Assembly: GCA_040506195.1 (NCBI GenBank)
Contig: JBEVXH010000002.1
Location: 558,001-622,000, forward strand
Origin: Thiodiazotropha sp040506195
GTDB lineage: Bacteria; Pseudomonadota; Gammaproteobacteria; Chromatiales; Chromatiaceae
DNA length: 64,000 bases
Direction: 5' to 3'
Below the pieces are notes generated by a model. That model made no database searches and was not told where the DNA came from. It was given only the letters and a program-made list of their open reading frames with translations. Position 1 is the first letter of the stretch. Each line of letters opens with the position of its first letter. The position numbers and the translations under genes are program-made. This document shows positions 42,520 to 52,719 of this stretch, piece by piece.

Positions 42520-43807
42520 TTACATCCCTACCGGCAAACTTGCACGCACCGGTATCGCCGGCGGCGCCATGCTCAAGGCGGGAAGTCGACATCTCAGCCA
42601 TGCCGCCAAGCGTCCCTTTCTGAATGAGGCCGCACGTCACCAACAGCAACAGCAGCTCGATGACGAAACGGCGCGCATCCTGTTTCAAACCTTCACCCGC
42701 TTGCGCGGTAGCGCCCTGAAAATAGCACAGATGCTGAGCATGGAGAGCAATCTCATGCCCGAGTGGTTTCGCAGGGAGATGGCCAAATCCTACCACCAGG
42801 TCCCTCCCCTGGGGCGGCCGCTGATCCGTAAGCTGATCATGCAGGAGTTCAACAAGCCAGCCGAAGAGCTGTTTGCCCATTTCGACTCGAAAGCCTTTGC
42901 GGCAGCCAGCCTGGGACAGGTCCACGGGGCGACCGGCGTACAGGGTGAAAACCTGGCAGTGAAGCTGCAATACCCCGGCATCGATGTCACCATCGACAGC
43001 GATCTTCAACTGCTGCGCAGTCTGATCAAGACTACCCGATATGCAAGGCTCCTGTCCTCATCCATCGACGAGATTGAACAGCGCCTGCATGAAGAGGTCG
43101 ACTACCATAACGAGGCGGACAACAACGAATGGTTCAAGACCCGGCTTCGGATACCCGGTGTCAACATTCCCGCGGTCTACCGGGACTACTCGTCAAAACG
43201 CATTCTGGCCACTGAGCGGCTGTCGGGGCAGCACCTGGAAGCCTGGCTCCACAGCAATCCCGCTCAACAGGAGCGGAATCACTTCGGACAACTGCTGTAC
43301 GATATTTTTGTCCACTCCTTTTACGGGCTGCATGCGCTCCACGCCGACCCCAACCCAGGCAATTATCTGTTTTCCGGTGATGGCACCCTGGGTCTGCTGG
43401 ACTTCGGATGCGTCCGCTACTATTCGTCCGATTTCGTCAGTTTGATACCGCTCCTTTTGCATGCCTATATGACGCGGGATGCAGAGAAAGTCATCTCAAC
43501 CTACCAGCGACTCGGCATGGTTGCAGAGATGACAGGAGATGAGCTGCAAGCCTTCTACGATCAGGTCCTACAACCTTTTGGCGACTGGCTGACCAAGCCG
43601 TTCAAGGCGGGCCGATTCGATTTTTCCAAGCGCGAGACCGCCTACACCACAGAGGGATGGCAGTCGTTTAAACAACTTACCAATGTCCACAAAATCAATG
43701 ACCTTGCCAATGAGTTCATCTATTTTGACCGTACCTTTTTCGGTCTCTACCAAATATTTGAGCGGATGGGCGCATGCATAGATATGGAGCATCGATGGTT
43801 AGTCTGA
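42509..43807 (+). CDS. AarF/ABC1/UbiB-family kinase-like protein
   Basis: Starting at ATG 42509 or 42512 (overlapping the tetR stop), the protein has about 432 residues. It has the UbiB-family KxGQ-like helix replaced by RGSALKIAQMLSME, the Ala-rich nucleotide loop FAAASLGQVHGA, LAVKLQYPGID, HADPNPGNYL and LDFGCV. Such proteins are atypical kinases or ATPases tied to quinone or lipid metabolism. There is no C-terminal membrane pair as in UbiB, so it is a paralogue. Confidence 0.88.
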   Translation: MMADYIPTGKLARTGIAGGAMLKAGSRHLSHAAKRPFLNEAARHQQQQQLDDETARILFQTFTRLRGSALKIAQMLSMESNLMPEWFRREMAKSYHQVPPLGRPLIRKLIMQEFNKPAEELFAHFDSKAFAAASLGQVHGATGVQGENLAVKLQYPGIDVTIDSDLQLLRSLIKTTRYARLLSSSIDEIEQRLHEEVDYHNEADNNEWFKTRLRIPGVNIPAVYRDYSSKRILATERLSGQHLEAWLHSNPAQQERNHFGQLLYDIFVHSFYGLHALHADPNPGNYLFSGDGTLGLLDFGCVRYYSSDFVSLIPLLLHAYMTRDAEKVISTYQRLGMVAEMTGDELQAFYDQVLQPFGDWLTKPFKAGRFDFSKRETAYTTEGWQSFKQLTNVHKINDLANEFIYFDRTFFGLYQIFERMGACIDMEHRWLV

Positions 43808-44226
43808 ACAGGCCTCTGCTATGGGGCGGCACGCTGAGCCTGCTGGCCGCTTTTCTTCACATAGCGATCATCATCGGCGGTCCGGCCTGGTACCGGTTTT
43901 TTGGTGCGGGAGAGCGATTTGCCCGTTTGGCCGAGCAGGGTTCGCCCTTACCCGACACCATGACAGCCATCATCGCCCTGATACTGCTGCTCTGGAGCCT
44001 GTACGCCTTCGCGGGGGCAGGCCTGGTTCGCCGTCTGCCCTGGCTCAGATCAATCCTGATGCTTATCACGGCGGTCTATCTTATACGTGGCATGGCGCTG
44101 TTGCCGTTGGCACTATTCATGCCGCAAGCAGTCGATAGTTTTCTCATCCTGAGTTCGCTGATCTGCATGGTGATCGGCATACTCCACTTCAGCGGTACGC
44201 GACAGATGATCTGGGAACTATCATGA
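43795..44226 (+). CDS. four-helix membrane protein, unknown function
   Basis: The 143-residue protein (ATG 43795, overlapping the upstream stop by 13 bases) has four membrane segments at about residues 8-28, 52-72, 80-102 and 112-132. It fits no named family that I can identify. Coupling to the AarF-like and hydrolase genes suggests a shared pathway, possibly membrane lipid related. Confidence 0.7.
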   Translation: MVSLNRPLLWGGTLSLLAAFLHIAIIIGGPAWYRFFGAGERFARLAEQGSPLPDTMTAIIALILLLWSLYAFAGAGLVRRLPWLRSILMLITAVYLIRGMALLPLALFMPQAVDSFLILSSLICMVIGILHFSGTRQMIWELS

Positions 44227-45140
44227 ACGAAAGCAGTAACATCCAGTCCGGTGAAAACAATCCCTTTAGCCACCAGCAACTGCCGTTGAGCGTACGCCTG
44301 TTCCTGAATGCCGCCAGGATAGTGTTCCGGGTCACCGGCTGGGTGTCGCCCCGACTGGCTGGCGTGTTGGCGCTGCGGCTCTTCATGACGCCACCCAAGT
44401 TTCCGATACCACGTCGGGAGATAAACATCCGCGAAAGCGCCAGTCTGACGATGCATGATATTCATGACGAGAAGATCGCAGTACGATCGTGGGGAGAAGG
44501 CCCGTGCGTGTTGCTGTGCCATGGCTGGGGTGGTCGGGGCACTCAATTCTTCGCCCTGATCGAAGCACTGGCGGCCGCCGGCTATCGTGCCGTCGCCTTT
44601 GATGCGCCGGCCCATGGGGACTCCTCGGGAAAACGCACCAATATGCTGAAAGTGGCCCGCGCCATCGCCGCCATTGCGGAGAAGGAAAAACCGATATCAG
44701 CCGTGATCGGCCACTCATTCGGCTGCGGCACGGCACTCCTAGCCATCGACCGATACAATCTCCCTTCCGACAAAGTCATACTGTTCAGCTGTTTCACCGA
44801 TACCCACTGGATCACAGAGCGGTTCGCCGATGCCTTTTCGATCAGCGAGCCGGTCGTCGAGGCAATGCGCAAAGAGGCAACGCGGCGTTTCGCCCACCAT
44901 TTCGACACCCCCTGGGATTGGTCACAGCTGTCACCGGTAAATACTATCGAAAAAGTAACCGGCGACCTGTTGCTGGTACATGACAGGCAGGACTTTGAGG
45001 TCCCGTACAGTCATGCCGAAAAGTTGATGCAGATCGCTCCCAAAGCTGAGTTGCTGACCACTGAAAAGCTGGGACACAAGAAGATCCTCATGTACAAGCA
45101 GTGTATCGATGCCTGTCTCGAACATATCGGCGAAAATTAG
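44223..45140 (+). CDS. alpha/beta hydrolase
   Basis: The 305-residue protein has an oxyanion region LLCHGWGGRGTQF, nucleophile elbow GHSFGCG (Ser of GHSFG), acid near LLVHDRQD and His in LGHKKIL. It is an esterase- or lipase-like cytoplasmic hydrolase of unknown substrate, and the last gene of the tetR cluster, overlapping the membrane gene by four bases. Confidence 0.87.
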   Translation: MNESSNIQSGENNPFSHQQLPLSVRLFLNAARIVFRVTGWVSPRLAGVLALRLFMTPPKFPIPRREINIRESASLTMHDIHDEKIAVRSWGEGPCVLLCHGWGGRGTQFFALIEALAAAGYRAVAFDAPAHGDSSGKRTNMLKVARAIAAIAEKEKPISAVIGHSFGCGTALLAIDRYNLPSDKVILFSCFTDTHWITERFADAFSISEPVVEAMRKEATRRFAHHFDTPWDWSQLSPVNTIEKVTGDLLLVHDRQDFEVPYSHAEKLMQIAPKAELLTTEKLGHKKILMYKQCIDACLEHIGEN

Positions 45141-45244
45141 GGCCTGTTAATACCAATCCGAACCAGTAAGTTTTGGTATACACTGCAATACCAGAGATGA
45201 AGATATTTTTGATTTATCATCATGCGCAAGATAGAAGGATTGTT

Positions 45245-45451
45245 ATGAATATATTACGGTATATATTGATATTTTCAGTCGTATGGTTATTTACCGGTTG
45301 CTCCTCTGAGGAAAATAACAGTAAAAAAACAAAAGGAGATGCGGGAGTTTTTCAAGGGTATAGAGATGTTATGGATAAGGCCGAAAATGTTGAGCAGACC
45401 CTCATACAAACCAACAAGGAAAGAAGAGAGGAAATAGACCGACAACAATAG
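45245..45451 (+). CDS. small lipoprotein
   Basis: From ATG 45245 the protein has 68 residues, with a signal peptide and lipobox LFTGC (Cys18). The mature part is short, charged and helical (DVMDKAENVEQTL). Function unknown; AT-rich compared with its neighbours. Confidence 0.65.
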   Translation: MNILRYILIFSVVWLFTGCSSEENNSKKTKGDAGVFQGYRDVMDKAENVEQTLIQTNKERREEIDRQQ

Positions 45452-45533
45452 GGATATTTGGGATAAATTAATCCCCTGCAAACGAGTAAAACGTATTTAG
45501 GGCCTGTTACCGGCATAGGGTTTGATAGCGGTG

Positions 45534-45555
45534 ACCCGCTCACTCTGGAGCGGGT
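45534..45555. terminator. hairpin between the lipoprotein and PilJ genes
   Basis: ACCCGCTC and GAGCGGGT form a perfect 8-bp stem around 6 bases. It lies downstream of both flanking genes, which converge. No T-run, so rho-independence is doubtful. Confidence 0.45.
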
Positions 45556-45586
45556 GGAGGGAAGAGTCAGCTAACTCGTTAAAACC

Positions 45587-46366
45587 CTAGCTGGAGACGT
45601 TTACGTACATGCCGGTAATGGTGTTCATGAACTCCATTATACGGTCTGTAGTAGCGAAAATGGTGACCGGCAGGCCCCCTTTCTCAACATCCATGAAAAA
45701 TGGACGGATAACGCGCCAGAGACGGGTGGTTCTGATAAGTTTTTCGGTGATCTCAGGTGTATTGATTTTTTCGCTCTTCAGAACGGCCATGGCTGACTCA
45801 AACTCTTGGACCGCAGTTTTCAGCTGATTGACATAATCCTGATCCTTGAAGCCCAATTGATGAGCGATGTAGTATTTCGCTATGCGCTGAGAGAGCATGC
45901 GCTGCCTGCCGGAAAGATTGACGATCTTAGGCGTTTTCCGGTTGGAGAGGGCCTCGATCTTTACAACGACATCTTGACTCAATTCCAAAATAGTCTCACT
46001 CATGTCGAGCACCATGATGGCATCAGTCTGAGTGTAGGGTAGATTGACTAATTTGGCGTAATCATCAATTACGATATCCAGGAATACCATTAATTGTTGC
46101 ACGTCCCTGTTTTTTACTTCAGCTTTTAACTCAGCATGATTCTTTTTCAATTCGATAATGCTGCTTTGTAGCTGTTGTTTTGCCTTGTCGCGCCTTACGT
46201 TACCACCTAGAAAAAAGTACGCCTTTGCTATTCTTTGAGAAAGCATGCGTTGTTTTCCCGCCTTGTTTACAGCTTCAGCGAGACCGATATCGGCTGCATG
46301 GGCAGAAAAAGCGAAGCACAGAATTGCAGTCAGTAAGAAGGTTAACAGGTACCTTGTGGTCTTCAT
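45587..46366 (-). CDS. exported stand-alone PilJ-domain protein
   Basis: ATG 46366 gives 259 residues with a signal peptide (to about AHA-A). Two copies of the PilJ type IV pili chemotaxis N-terminal motif follow, AGKQRMLSQRIAKAYFFLGG and SGRQRMLSQRIAKYYIAHQL. No kinase, HAMP or MCP signalling domain is present, so it is probably a free periplasmic sensor or binding protein. Related domains in NarX/NIT-type sensors recognise nitrate or nitrite. Confidence 0.85.
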   Translation of the reverse strand: MKTTRYLLTFLLTAILCFAFSAHAADIGLAEAVNKAGKQRMLSQRIAKAYFFLGGNVRRDKAKQQLQSSIIELKKNHAELKAEVKNRDVQQLMVFLDIVIDDYAKLVNLPYTQTDAIMVLDMSETILELSQDVVVKIEALSNRKTPKIVNLSGRQRMLSQRIAKYYIAHQLGFKDQDYVNQLKTAVQEFESAMAVLKSEKINTPEITEKLIRTTRLWRVIRPFFMDVEKGGLPVTIFATTDRIMEFMNTITGMYVNVSS

Positions 46367-46798
46367 AATATTTCCCCGATACATCATGGAAAAAGTGACC
46401 ACGCATATCAATTATCTGTCATCATAAGCATCATGCATATCAAGTATTACATGTTCAGCCACGCGCAAAGTAATTGATGAGGTACACTTACTCCTACATT
46501 TAAACGCTCTATCCATATATACGGATACAGGTCAGGTCAGCTCGCCTCTCACTCCCACATGCCATGATCGTATATTGAACTTATCTGACAGTACCTATTA
46601 TTTATGGGGCATGTAGCGGCATTGCATGTTAAAGATTTAATAGGTTAATTCATAAATTATGGCCTAAATTGTTAAATTTCAATAATAATCCTCTTCCTTC
46701 CACACCCGATCGACGATAATCCGCCAGTCATGACAACAGCTGACCACCATCATGATATCTCCGTAAGTTCGGCCAGCGTACTTCTCAGCCTATATTTT
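46367..46798. other. intergenic region between the PilJ genes
   Basis: AT-rich, with the start region of the 45587-46366 gene. No gene, tRNA or strong hairpin seen. Confidence 0.5.
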
Positions 46799-47584
46799 TT
46801 ACATAACCGTTACTTTCGCATACATTCCGGTAACCCGATTCATATCTCGTAAGAGCGACTCCGTTGTACGCGCAACCACTGATGGCAGGTACTTACCCTT
46901 GTCCATTAATTTTGTTAACTGAAAGAAACGCCACTGTTTATTCACTTTTTCGAGGACTTCACTGATATCCGCCGTGTTCAGGGAAGAGCTGTTTAATTCT
47001 GCTAATGCTTGTGAAAACTCCATCTCCGCTTTCTTGAATTCGCCATGAAATTGCGGATCTTCCACGCCCCACGATAGCAACAGATAGTATTTCGCCATCC
47101 GTTGTGAAAGCATTCGCTGCCGTCCCGAAATATCGACAATATGCGCCTTTTCCGTTCCTGCTTCCTGCACCAGGGCCTCTACCACTTTCTGACTGGCCTG
47201 GAGCAATTCTTCACTCAACCCGTTGAGTTTGATTGCACTGTCGATATCGACCTCCCCACCGGCGACATCCTTGTAACGTTTCCATACAGTCTCCGCGCGT
47301 AATAAAGCTCGTGTTGTTTTTTCGGATCTCGCAAAAGACTTTAAGTTGTTCAACTGCCTTTGATAGAGCCGAATTGCTGAATTCAACTGTTCTCTTGGAT
47401 TGGCAAATAAAATCCTCTGGCCAATCTGGGCAAACGCCTTTACCATCCTTTGGCTTAACATGCGTTGGCGTCCGGCCTGATTAATCGCTTCTCCATAATC
47501 ATCGATGGGTTCTGCGCTACCATCAAGTGGGATACAAAGCGTGAGACTCAAGAGGATGAGGAAACATATTTTTTGACGACACAT
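46799..47584 (-). CDS. exported stand-alone PilJ-domain protein, paralogue
   Basis: ATG 47584 gives 261 residues with a signal peptide (cleavage near GSA-E). Two PilJ motifs follow (QAGRQRMLSQRMVKAFAQIG and SGRQRMLSQRMAKYYLLLSW). It shares its plan with the 45587-46366 protein, but the linkers differ, so the duplication is old. It again lacks any output domain. Confidence 0.85.
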   Translation of the reverse strand: MCRQKICFLILLSLTLCIPLDGSAEPIDDYGEAINQAGRQRMLSQRMVKAFAQIGQRILFANPREQLNSAIRLYQRQLNNLKSFARSEKTTRALLRAETVWKRYKDVAGGEVDIDSAIKLNGLSEELLQASQKVVEALVQEAGTEKAHIVDISGRQRMLSQRMAKYYLLLSWGVEDPQFHGEFKKAEMEFSQALAELNSSSLNTADISEVLEKVNKQWRFFQLTKLMDKGKYLPSVVARTTESLLRDMNRVTGMYAKVTVM

Positions 47585-47835
47585 ATGCACTTCCTTGGAA
47601 ACAAAGGCCATCTATCTTGATCGGACAGCACTGGCAGACACTAATCCCGATCCGCCATTATTTTCCTTGACCTATGTTAAGTTGCGCACTGATCTTTATA
47701 TAACTTACTGTTTTTATATATTACGATCACTAGCTTTTTATTATTGGCGGGGAAAATATCAGGAGTATAATTCTCGTTCGAATTGGAAATTGCACTGCAA
47801 TGTGGATGGCCATCCACAGTAGATAGAATCATGCT

Positions 47836-48051
47836 TTATATGTATCGGTTCTTTGATAGAGGTGCAGTAAGACAACAAGGCCAGCTTGTCTTTACGTGAC
47901 ACCGCCAACCAAACATTCTTTGCGCCAAGGCTTCCCATAACAACCCGATCTCGAAAAGAACATTATCTCTTGGCTGATTTAATTCCCGCTCTTTCTTAAC
48001 CATCAGGTCATCGGGAGACAATAAAAAAACTGCGGCATCAAACTCTTTCAC
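47836..48051 (-). pseudogene. TIR-like nucleotide-binding effector fragment, frameshifted
   Basis: The frame reads FDAAVFLLSPDD...NQPRDNVLFEIGLL, matching the predicted nucleotide-binding TIR-like domain (PF10137 type). After the Gly-Leu-Leu the match continues in another frame (GSLGAKNVWLAV), consistent with loss of one base. Both ends of the gene are missing. The surrounding 47585-47835 and 48052-48436 hold no supported gene. Confidence 0.7.
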
Positions 48052-48436
48052 TCACCACTTCAGCGAGTTTTATGAAAACGATTTCGCTTGCTTAAAATGC
48101 CTTGATTCCATACCTCAACAACAGCTGATTGCATCACCCTGCCGCAAAGCTTCCGTAATGTTCAGATGCCCAGAGGAAGAACCTATGAATGCTCTCGGTT
48201 TTGTTGCTTGAATGATTCGGGGTTACCCTCCCTGTATTTCCTCCTTGTCAGTTCTTTTCTTTGCTTTTGCCATGCGTTCAGACAACAGGGCGAGCATGAT
48301 TCTTGCCGAGCGAATGTGAAGCGAGCAATCAAAGGCCGAGATATGCGTGTATTTCCATAAGCATCTGTCTCTCCTTGAAATAAATTCTGCTAAACTGGCT
48401 TCTTTTGGGCAAATATGAACGGCATGCGGAGTAGCA

Positions 48437-49834
48437 ATGAGCGCCAAGCAATATGATGTGGTGGTAATCGGCAGTGGTCCGGGTGGCGAGGGCGCCGCCA
48501 TGAAGCTGGTCAAATCGGGCAAGCAGGTGGCGATCGTTGAGGCCTTCGACAAGGTCGGCGGCGGCTGTACCCATTGGGGAACCATACCCTCCAAGGCGCT
48601 GAGGCACAACATTCAGATGTTGCGGGACTTCCGGCGCAACCCCCTGTTCCAGCACACCCATGATCAGATTCAGGTGGAATACTCGGACCTGCTGCAGGCT
48701 GCCGGCAAGGTGATCAATGAGCAGGTTCGCAGCCGCCTGCGCCACTATGCCCGCAACCGGGTGGAGGTAATCCATGGCCGAGCCCGTTTCAGCGGCCCCA
48801 ATCAGGTTGAAGTCGTGCAGGCGGGTGGCGGCATCGAAAAGATCGAAGCGCAACAATTTGTCATCGCCACCGGATCGCGGCCCTATCACCCCGAGGATGT
48901 GGACTTCAGCCATCCGCGTATTCTCGACAGCGACGCCGTGCTGCGCCTGGATCGCACACCCGACTCCATCACCATCTACGGTGCCGGTGTGATCGGATGC
49001 GAATACGCCTCCATCTTCAGCAATCTCGATGTAAAGGTGAATCTGGTCAATACCCGGGACCGCCTGCTTTCGTTTCTCGATGACGAGATAACCGATGCCC
49101 TGAGCTACCACATGCGCAATCAGGGCACGGTGATCCGCCACGATGAGGAGTACAAACAGGTGGAGGCCCGGGATGACGGTGTTGTGCTGCACTGCAAATC
49201 GGGAAAGAAATTCAAGACCGATGTATTGCTTTGGGCCAATGGCCGCAGCGGTAACACCGAGGCCATGGGCCTGGAGGATATCGGGGTATCGATCAACCAT
49301 CGCGGTCAAATCGAGGTCGATAAGACCTACGCCACTTCCCAGCCCCATATCTATGCCGTGGGCGATGTGGTCGGCCCCCCTGCCCTGGCAAGCGCCAGTT
49401 ACGATCAGGGCCGCTTCGTCGGCGCCCAGATCGCCACCGGAGATCCCGATTGGCAACTGATCGATGAGTTTCCCGCCGGGATCTACACCCTGCCAGAGAT
49501 CAGCTCGGTCGGCCGCACCGAACGGGAACTGACTGCACAGAAGATACCCTATGAGGTCGGTCACGCCACCTTCCGCACCATTGCCCGGGCACAGATCACC
49601 GGTCACGAAGTTGGCATGCTGAAGCTGCTGTTCCACCGGGAAACCCTGGAGATCCTCGGTATCCACTGCTTCGGCGAAGGAGCCTCCGAGATCGTCCACA
49701 TCGGTCAAGCCATCATGGCCCAACCTGGAGATGCCAACAGCCTGCTCTATTTCGCGGAAAACACCTTCAACTACCCAACCATGGCCGAGGCCTACCGCGT
49801 CGCAGCCCTCAACGGTCTAAACCGGATTTTCTGA
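48437..49834 (+). CDS. sthA: soluble pyridine nucleotide transhydrogenase
   Basis: The 465-residue flavoprotein transfers hydride between NADPH and NAD+. GSGPGGEGA (12-20) binds FAD. The disulfide motif is GGGCTHWGTIPSKAL, with Thr49 in place of the second redox Cys, the mark of SthA against lipoamide dehydrogenase. The NAD-binding domain (YGAGVIGCEYAS) and the C-terminal dimer domain are complete. Confidence 0.95.
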   Translation: MSAKQYDVVVIGSGPGGEGAAMKLVKSGKQVAIVEAFDKVGGGCTHWGTIPSKALRHNIQMLRDFRRNPLFQHTHDQIQVEYSDLLQAAGKVINEQVRSRLRHYARNRVEVIHGRARFSGPNQVEVVQAGGGIEKIEAQQFVIATGSRPYHPEDVDFSHPRILDSDAVLRLDRTPDSITIYGAGVIGCEYASIFSNLDVKVNLVNTRDRLLSFLDDEITDALSYHMRNQGTVIRHDEEYKQVEARDDGVVLHCKSGKKFKTDVLLWANGRSGNTEAMGLEDIGVSINHRGQIEVDKTYATSQPHIYAVGDVVGPPALASASYDQGRFVGAQIATGDPDWQLIDEFPAGIYTLPEISSVGRTERELTAQKIPYEVGHATFRTIARAQITGHEVGMLKLLFHRETLEILGIHCFGEGASEIVHIGQAIMAQPGDANSLLYFAENTFNYPTMAEAYRVAALNGLNRIF

Positions 49835-50035
49835 ACTCAGCCATGAAACCAGTCATCGATTAGCCGCCAATGAACTTCGATCACCGCAAATTTCCGCTAA
49901 TAATCATGCTCAGTAAAGTACAAATTGTTGAATTGCATACTAAGAATATAATGACGGGATCCGCGTGGAACTGTCAGAAGAACATGCAGATGAACCGCAT
50001 CCGAAAAGTACGAATGCGGCTTGATGATTAACAGA

Positions 50036-51691
50036 TCATACTTTAAATAGTTCTACCAGTCCCTTGAGCTGTTCGGCCAATTTAGCCAGATCATCACTTG
50101 CCTGAGATGTCTGCTGGGCACCTGCTGCCGACTGCTCCGCCACCTCATTGATGCTGACGATACTGCGGTTGATCTCTTCGGTGACCGAGTTCTGCTCCTC
50201 GGCCGCGCTGGCGATCTGTGTGTTCAAGTTCGAGATCTTCTCAACGGCGGTGTTTATGGTCTCCAACGCTTCACCGGCGGCAGCGGCCTGCTCCACGCCG
50301 ACCTGGGTCATCTCCTTGCCCTCAGCCATCACTTTCACCGCATTATTGGCGCCGGCCTGCAGCTTGCTGATCATCTCCTCGATCTCTTGGGTAGACTCCT
50401 GGGTACGTCCGGCAAGTGTGCGAACCTCATCCGCCACCACGGCGAAACCACGGCCCTGCTCACCGGCCCGAGCCGCCTCTATCGCCGCATTGAGGGCCAG
50501 CAGGTTGGTCTGCTCGGCGATGCTCTTGATCACATCGAGCACCGAGCCGATGTTCATACTCTCGGATTCGAGCTGCTGGATCACACCTGCGGCCTGTTCC
50601 ACCTCTTTGGCCAACTCACCGATGGCGTCAATCACTTTATCGATCACTTGCTTGCCCTGGTGGAAGGTATTGTCCGCTTCACGGGCCGCTTCAGCTGCAT
50701 CGACGGCGTTGCGCGCCACCTCCTGCACCGTGGCGCTCATCTCGTTCATCGCCGTGGCCACTTGACTGGTCTCTGTTAATTGCTGGCTGATACCTTGTGT
50801 GGTCTGGGTGGTCACCGTAGAGGTCTCCTCAGCTGCCGCGGCAAGCTGAGTTACCGAATCCTTGACCTCATTGATGGTGTCATGGAATTTATCCGCCATT
50901 TTGTTGAAGGCAGAGGCAATGCGACCGAGTTCATCCTTGTTGCTATATTCCACCCGCGCTCCCAGATCGCCATCTGACAGTTGTTTGGCCTTCAGCTCAA
51001 TCTGGTTGACGCCCTGTGTAATCGTGGTAATCGTGTGATAGGCAAGCACTAGACTGATGATCGCACCGACAGCTAAACTGACGGCAACCCAGGTAATCAT
51101 GGAGTGGTAGTTCTCGCCGGACTCGGCGAAAAACGCTGCGGCCTCCTCTTCCTGGAGTTTGACCAGGGATTCAATGGTCCCCTTCATCTCCTTCATGACA
51201 GGATTAACCACGCCCAATACCAGGCTTTCAGCCTCGTGATAGTGCCCCGTCCTGATGCCTTCCTCGATCTTTTCTATCGCCTCCTTTTCGAATTTCACCA
51301 ATTCAGCCTGAAAGACATCCGCCAACCGCTTCTCCTCGGCATCCAGGTGGGAGTTCATGAATTCCGCCCAATGTTTATCGATCTCCTTGATATTATGATC
51401 GATTTGTTCAAGATGCACCGACACGGGATGGTCATGCATCGAGGAGAAGGAGGAGTCCGGGTCGTGCTGCAACGAAAGCAGGACCTGTGACCGGCTATCC
51501 TCAGCCGCTTCCAGAATAATCCCCAGGTCCCGCATATGCGCCATGTCTTGGTTGTACAGCTCATCGATGGCATGAGCGGCGTTGCGCATGCCATTGAGAC
51601 CGATCAGTCCCACGAAAAGCGCCACACACAGCACCAAACCGACCATGATATAGAGACGTAGTTTAATAGGAAGATTATGAAGAAATGACAT
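50036..51691 (-). CDS. methyl-accepting chemotaxis protein
   Basis: From ATG 51691 the protein has 551 residues. It has membrane helices near residues 12-32 and 198-220, a helical periplasmic (four-helix-bundle type) domain between them, then HAMP and a signalling domain with the hairpin tip EQTNLLALNAAIEAARAGEQGRGFAVVADEVR. It ends without the NWETF receptor-binding pentapeptide. Ligand unknown. Confidence 0.94.
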   Translation of the reverse strand: MSFLHNLPIKLRLYIMVGLVLCVALFVGLIGLNGMRNAAHAIDELYNQDMAHMRDLGIILEAAEDSRSQVLLSLQHDPDSSFSSMHDHPVSVHLEQIDHNIKEIDKHWAEFMNSHLDAEEKRLADVFQAELVKFEKEAIEKIEEGIRTGHYHEAESLVLGVVNPVMKEMKGTIESLVKLQEEEAAAFFAESGENYHSMITWVAVSLAVGAIISLVLAYHTITTITQGVNQIELKAKQLSDGDLGARVEYSNKDELGRIASAFNKMADKFHDTINEVKDSVTQLAAAAEETSTVTTQTTQGISQQLTETSQVATAMNEMSATVQEVARNAVDAAEAAREADNTFHQGKQVIDKVIDAIGELAKEVEQAAGVIQQLESESMNIGSVLDVIKSIAEQTNLLALNAAIEAARAGEQGRGFAVVADEVRTLAGRTQESTQEIEEMISKLQAGANNAVKVMAEGKEMTQVGVEQAAAAGEALETINTAVEKISNLNTQIASAAEEQNSVTEEINRSIVSINEVAEQSAAGAQQTSQASDDLAKLAEQLKGLVELFKV

Positions 51692-51921
51692 TGCAATCAC
51701 CATTTGTGAATTTTAAAAGTCGCCAGTTCACTCTTGACTCATACTTTCACTTCGCTGTGATCAGAATCTCCCTACCTGGAATCCATAACTTGCGCCTGAC
51801 GGCTCAGAGATACACATGACATCTTTATAATCGACATTACAAATCTAATCTTTAGTGGAGTTGAGACTTATTATTGAAATACCCTGGAGCCACCCGACGG
51901 CTTGTAGTTCCGCCAGGCGGC

Positions 51922-52719
51922 TTATGACGCCCCCTTGAACTCAGGTTTGCGCTTTTCCAGAAACGCCGCCATGCCCTCTTTCTGGTCTGCGGATGAGAAA
52001 CAGAGACCGAAGGCCTGGCTCTCGATCTGGCAACCGCTATCCAGGTCGAGACTCTGCCCCCTGACGATGGCCTGTTTGCTCAAACGAACCGCCAGCGGGC
52101 CTTTTTGACAGATCGTGCCGGCCATGGAAAGGGCCTCATCCATCAGCTTATCCTGCGGGTAGACATGGTTGATGAGGCCCCAGGCCAGGGCCTCATTCGC
52201 ATCGACATAGCGACCGCTGATGATCATTTCCATGGCCCTGGCGGGACCGATGAGTCTGGATAATCTCTGGGTTGCGCCAAAACCTGGAGTGATCCCCAAA
52301 TTGACTTCCGGTTGACCAAAAACGGCATTTTCCGAGGCGATGATCCAATCACAAGCCATGGCCAGTTCGCAGCCGCCGCCGAGGCAGTAGCCGTTGACCA
52401 CGGCGATCACCGGTATTGACAGCATCTCGAGCCGGCGGAACAGAGTCATAGCGGTTTGAGAAAAGGCCATCCCCTCCACTGCCGATTTATCTTGCATTTC
52501 ACTGATATCGGCCCCCGCGACAAATGCCTTCTCACCCGCCCCTGTAATCAACAGTACCTGCGCCTCAGCATCATCCGCAACCTCATCCAGCGCCAGCGCA
52601 AACTCCCTGAATACTTCAGTGTTGAGGGCATTCAGGCTGGCGGGCCTGTTTAAGGTCAGAAGATAGGTTCCCTGATCGATCAGCTCAAGATCAAGGAATT
52701 TATAGGATTGTGTGTTCAT
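51922..52719 (-). CDS. enoyl-CoA hydratase/isomerase (crotonase family)
   Basis: I chose ATG 52719, giving 265 residues; a longer frame to 52803 adds 28 residues without family similarity. Motifs are AGADISEM, NGYCLGGGCELAMACD and GQPEVNLGITPGFGATQRL, including both catalytic Glu positions of hydratases. Likely role: hydration of short-chain enoyl-CoA in fatty-acid or butyrate metabolism. Confidence 0.9.
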   Translation of the reverse strand: MNTQSYKFLDLELIDQGTYLLTLNRPASLNALNTEVFREFALALDEVADDAEAQVLLITGAGEKAFVAGADISEMQDKSAVEGMAFSQTAMTLFRRLEMLSIPVIAVVNGYCLGGGCELAMACDWIIASENAVFGQPEVNLGITPGFGATQRLSRLIGPARAMEMIISGRYVDANEALAWGLINHVYPQDKLMDEALSMAGTICQKGPLAVRLSKQAIVRGQSLDLDSGCQIESQAFGLCFSSADQKEGMAAFLEKRKPEFKGAS

